Positions 60,726 through 64,000 of a stretch of 64,000 nt of DNA are shown here, piece by piece. The position numbers were made by a program, and so were the translations under genes. This stretch comes from Pleodorina starrii (Eukaryota; Chlorophyta; Chlorophyceae; Chlamydomonadales; Volvocaceae). The DNA lies in assembly GCA_030267565.1 (NCBI GenBank), contig BRXU01000002.1:7507001-7571000 (forward strand). Reading direction: 5' to 3'. The first letter of the stretch is position 1. Every line of letters begins with the position of its first letter. The notes beneath the pieces are model-generated. The model made no database searches. It was not told the origin of the DNA and was given only the letters and a program-made list of their open reading frames with translations.

Positions 60726-61031
60726 GCCGCCTTGCACTGCCTCTCCTCCAGGCGTCGCTGCTTCACCTGCCACTGCTTGTCCTCCTTGCACCGCTCCTTC
60801 GCCTGCCGATGTGCGGCCTCCTGGCGATGCTCCTCGTCCTGACGACATTCTTCTCCAGGCACTGCCTCTCCACCTTGCGCAGCTGCTCCTCCTCCCACCG
60901 CTAGCTGCTCCTCCTGTCGCTTCTCGTCCTTCCGCCGCTGCTCTTCCTGCCGCTGGTCTTCCTTGGCCTGCCTGGCCCACGCCTGCTGGGGAAGTGCGTG
61001 GGGCAACGGTGGAGAGAGTGTTGGGTGAGGT
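60726..61031 (-). repeat. Right arm of the long inverted repeat
   Basis: Reverse complement of the left arm with scattered substitutions and small indels. On the minus strand it reads QAWARQAKEDQRQEEQRRKD, but a frame change breaks the Glu/Arg-rich coil after about 30 residues (EEQLAVGGGAAAQ). This arm is therefore probably the degenerate copy. Confidence 0.85.
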
Positions 61032-61901
61032 GCAGTATGCAATTCCGACGATTTCTTCTCCAGGTGCTGCCTCTTCACCTTGTGCCGCACCCCCACGCGC
61101 TCCCACCGTGACGAAGACAAGCACACACAGCAAGGAAGGGCAAAAACAAACACCGGGCAGCCCACTGGCACCCACGGAACACTCCCACCGAGACGGTCAG
61201 GGGGAGCTGGGAGGGGAGACAGAATCTGGAGGGCCGACAAACACAACACGGCCCGCCTGGTTGGCAAGGAAGGGGTGAGCCACCGGGACCGCCTCCCAAC
61301 CAGCCGGCACGGTCCCTAGGGTCGCGAATGACGCGACACGGGCCCAGAAGTCGGCAACAACCGCGGCACCAACGCTGACCAACTGAGCCCGAGCAAGGGG
61401 GGCGGCGGGAGCACCCCCCCCGGTACATGTGTCGGCGGCTGCACTCTTAACACCGGTAGGGTGTAGAATGATTTGACGCATGGCATCCCCGCAATTACAA
61501 CTGGCCTGATGAGAGGTGTAACTGATGTGAAATTCAAATGGCTATGCATTACAGTTTTCGGATCTCCGATTGCCGGACGCATGCGTACGATGCTAATGAT
61601 CCCGTCTGTTTTGCTGTTCCGATTACTGTGCAACACCGGCACAGCATTTGAAGTGAGTGATCTTATGAATGGTCGACATTGGAGACGAAATGTCTTGTCG
61701 GTTGCTCCAATCTCTGTGTGACACCCTCATGTGTTTGAAGGGAGTGATGTTAGTGATGTGCATAATGGTCGACATTTGAAATGATACTCCTAATCTGCAA
61801 TGATAGTTCGGCAACTACAGAAGTGTCCGCGAGTTGACAACAGCCCTGCGGCTGCTAATGCATTAATGATTTCCTGAGTGGCAATAGCAGAGGCATCCGC
61901 A
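61032..61901. other. Spacer with degenerate tandem repeat
   Basis: No gene. At about 61646-61790 a unit of roughly 100 bp occurs twice in diverged form; both copies contain TTTGAAG-GAGTGAT-TT and AATGGTCGACATT. The base composition is AT-richer than the gene regions. Confidence 0.5.
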
Positions 61902-61913
61902 GGCACTTATAAG
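61902..61913. repeat. Target-site duplication, left copy
   Basis: GGCACTTATAAG, identical to 62277-62288; the two copies flank the SINE. Confidence 0.85.
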
Positions 61914-62276
61914 TATTATTATTGTTACACCGAGCACGCTCTGGCGTGGTTTAAGGGGACGGGGGCCTGCCGCCGGGACTCTGGCATTTGCTTTATATAG
62001 CGAGCCGACCAGCCGCCACCAGTTGTGGTCCAATCCGCACGACACCTGTACGACGATCCACGACACTATCGCAGTCGTTCTCCTCGCCCCATTATCGCTG
62101 GGGAACACGGCCAGTTAGTGCTACTAGCCGGAGCCTGGCCCTCCTGATCGCACCTCAGCAGCCACCTCGCTAGTACCGACTACCGGGTAGCCTGGGAATT
62201 GCCCGCTCATTCTTCGAACTTGGCCTTCGACCATCGAATTGCCAAGCGAGTGCTCTTCCAATTGAGCTACGCTGAC
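61914..62276 (-). mobile_element. tRNA-derived SINE, 363 bp
   Basis: On the minus strand the element starts GTCAGCGTAGCTCAATTGG, with a pol III A box TAGCTCAATTGG (62269-62258) and, about 40 bp later, a degenerate B box AAGTTCGAAGA (62221-62211), as in a tRNA head. The tRNA arms no longer fold properly (the anticodon and T stems are disrupted), so it is not a working tRNA gene. It ends in an AACAATAATAATA tail (61930-61914). A perfect 12-bp duplication flanks it, which shows that it arrived by target-primed insertion. Confidence 0.8.
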
Positions 62277-62288
62277 GGCACTTATAAG
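62277..62288. repeat. Target-site duplication, right copy
   Basis: GGCACTTATAAG, identical to 61902-61913. Confidence 0.85.
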
Positions 62289-63653
62289 CAATACCGTCCC
62301 CATGGTTGCTCCTTTAAATACGCCTGGAATGTTGCGATATCGCTATGCGGACGGCCCGGGGGGAAGGGGGGTGAGGGGGGAAGGGGGGCGGCAGCCGCCC
62401 GCCAGCCGCCCCCCACCAGCGGGGGGAAGAGGATCTGGGGGAGGGAGGCGGCAGCCCCTCTCCCCCAGCCGGGCCCAACACCACTGACAAACGGAAACGG
62501 ATTCATGCATATGATGCTTCGCAAGACATTGAACCAAATCTGCTCTCATAGTACTGTAACGAACTAATTAATTGATACATTAACCTCCGCATTACAGGCT
62601 CCAAGGGCTAAGTTAGGGGGCCTGCTAGCTAGCTAGTTCGTTCAGCTCTTTCATCGTACAGACAAAATCCGGTCAGGGCGTGGGTAAGTCGTTACATTTG
62701 TGTAATTGCCAGGAGCATTACTGGATAGGATGGGACGGACCTTTGAGTGCTCGTCAAATGTGTATTTCCCACGAAACACGCTGAGTAGCCGTACGCTGAA
62801 GCCTTCACGTCTTCACTCCCTTGCCTTCCTGTCTTCCGTTCCCTCAGGCCGACTTTCATCCATGACCACTAACACTGTTTACTTCGGACCTGCCGCCTCC
62901 TGCTGTTTTCCCTTTTCTTGCAGGTGAGTACTCCCTCGTTCCTTTTGTGATGTCCGGGCTGTGTGTCTGAGCTGGTCTCATGCTGTCGTGTGATGGTCTG
63001 TCTGGGGTTGGTCGGTGGTGACGCGGCCGCACGCTCGCTTTCTTTCTGCTGGAGATATCAGGTAATCCTCAGGTAATATCTCATGTAACTGCATTGCGTT
63101 CCCTCACCCCGGGCCGTTTCCTATTACTCCCCGGCCCCCCGTGCCCAGCCCCGCACGTGCCCCTCCCTCCCCCCATGTTTTGCTGCGCCTACTTCCGCCC
63201 TCCACCCCCCTCCCCCCTTTCCCCACCCCAGCGTGCCCTCATCCTGCCCCGCCTCTGCCCCCACCCTGGCCCTGCCCTACCCGCCCTTGCCCGCCGTCAC
63301 CTCGCCCAGTGCCCCTCATGCATGGTGGCCTGCGTCCTCGACAGGTGTGATGGGGAGCCGACTCTTCACGGTCCACCACCCGGCCCCTCCTGCACATCGC
63401 ATTTTCCCGCACCCCGCAGCCTCTGCCCTTTCCACCTGTCCTGCCGTCGTCCTTGCCTCGCTCTTGTCCTCGCACCCTTTCACCCTTTTTCCCCTGCCCC
63501 GCATTCCGTCTCTACTGCACTCGTCTTCCTTCAGCTGTTCTCTTTCAATTTGCCACTCCACTCTTCCTTTGCCCTTTCTTCTCTGCCTTTCGCCACCCTG
63601 CCGTCCCACCCTGCCCTCTCTCTCCCACACCTCTGTCTCCCCCTTGCAGAAAG
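62289..63653. other. Region upstream of the right-edge gene exon
   Basis: Contains a G-rich/C-rich alternating patch (62355-62480), then mixed sequence, then a long C/T-rich stretch (about 63100-63650) that resembles an intron's pyrimidine tract ending CCCCCTTGCAG at 63648. A 73-codon ORF at 62706-62927 has no supporting features. Confidence 0.4.
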
Positions 63654-63845
63654 ATGCTCGGAGCCCGGAGCCCAGAGCCCGGAGCCCGGAGCCCGGAGCC
63701 TGGAGACCTACACTCCCACCGGATCGGAGAGACCTCCACTCAGCACCCCTGCACTGAGTACTACCGTGGCGTGCTGTTCATGGACATGGGCGGGTACCGA
63801 GTGCTGCTCAAGAATCTGGAGGCACCGCCACCCACGGATGAGGAG
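63654..63845 (+). CDS. Coding exon of an unrecognised gene, cut by the window edge
   Basis: An exon whose acceptor (CCTTGCAG, 63641-63648) and donor (GAG|GTAAGG at 63846) are both strong. The frame contains CTEYYRGVLFMDMGGYRVLL followed by KNLEAPPPTDEE and has no stop. An ATG at 63654, 5 bp after the acceptor, could be a start, or the exon may simply continue from upstream. The first part carries a coding GGAGCCC repeat (ARSPEPG repeated). I do not recognise the protein; the hydrophobic, aromatic segment could be the beginning of a globular domain. The rest of the gene lies to the right of the window. Confidence 0.45.
63664..63705. repeat. GGAGCCC heptamer-type tandem repeat
   Basis: Seven-base GGAGCCC/AGAGCCC units in tandem inside the right-edge exon, coding for repeated Arg-Ser-Pro-Glu-Pro-Gly. 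Confidence 0.85.
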
Positions 63846-63916
63846 GTAAGGACGGCCTCCGGCCAGACCGGCGAGCAGTTGGTGGTGGTAAGTTGGTCAG
63901 GTTGATTAATTGGTTT

Positions 63917-63946
63917 GTTGGCTGGTTGGTTGGTTGGTTGGTTGAA
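63917..63946. repeat. GGTT simple repeat in the last intron
   Basis: GTTGGCTGGTTGGTTGGTTGGTTGG, about 75 bp after the donor at 63846. Confidence 0.85.
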
Positions 63947-64000
63947 GTTGCGATACGCCAAGCACGGTGTACACCGTGCAGCAGGTGACTGAATGAATCA

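Noticed and set aside
60347..61267. 306-codon minus ORF rich in Glu/Arg/Gln
   Set aside because: It runs through both arms of the inverted repeat, reading one arm as coil and the other as an Ala/Pro shadow, so it is not a genuine protein.
62199..62276. tRNA-Ala-like gene on the minus strand
   Set aside because: The D arm and A box look right, but the anticodon and T arms do not pair. It is the head of the SINE.
1..64000. CRISPR arrays, bacterial operons, rRNA genes
   Set aside because: No spaced direct repeats of CRISPR type, no Shine-Dalgarno-led gene strings, no rRNA-like sequence; the window is eukaryotic nuclear DNA.

Overview
The window looks like nuclear DNA of a green alga, most likely a volvocine (Chlamydomonas/Gonium/Volvox-type) species. 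Reasons: very GC-rich coding sequence, many short exons with phase-matched GT-AG introns, Ala/Gly/Ser/Gln low-complexity insertions inside conserved proteins, TGTAA-type polyadenylation signals, and orthologues of plant/algal proteins. The species cannot be named from the sequence alone. Gene models were built by hand from splice sites, reading phase and remembered family sequences; no search was run.

Layout: (1) 574-1444 (+) 3' end of a single-pass membrane protein, after an intron filled with a CCTG-type repeat. (2) 4858-7828 (-) complete epsilon-COP (COPE), 8 exons, 287 aa. (3) 9463-20781 (+) complete PGAP1-like GPI inositol-deacylase, 12 exons, about 1,773 aa. (4) 25425-31875 (-) beta-amylase, 10 exons, 628 aa, lacking the usual flexible loop. 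(5) 32266-32595 (+) small, probably plastid-targeted protein. (6) 35682-37209 (+) TMEM42-like DMT-superfamily membrane protein. (7) 37294-42270 (+) TruA-type tRNA pseudouridine synthase, starting only 84 bp after the previous stop. (8) 43270-46409 (-) coiled-coil protein. (9) 46802-55351 (+) coilin, 11 exons, about 1,162 aa.

From about 56.4 kb onward the sequence is repeat-rich and less GC-biased: a 5'-truncated LINE with a long reverse-transcriptase ORF, a 36-bp perfect palindrome, a ~300-bp-arm inverted repeat carrying a coiled-coil coding fragment, and a tRNA-derived SINE flanked by a perfect 12-bp target-site duplication. A coding exon of another gene (63654-63845, +) lies at the right edge.

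The genes do not form one pathway: they cover COPI transport, GPI-anchor remodelling, starch breakdown, tRNA modification and Cajal-body organisation. Several adjacent pairs are divergent with short spacers (beta-amylase/small plastid protein, coiled-coil/coilin) and may share promoters. The TMEM42-like/TruA pair has the spacing of a dicistronic algal transcript. Most interesting observations: the SINE with its TSD, the hairpin-forming inverted repeat, the probable dicistronic pair, the loop-less beta-amylase, an over-represented 12-bp palindrome (GACCC-RY-GGGTC) scattered through exons and introns, GC-AG introns, and simple repeats abutting splice sites.
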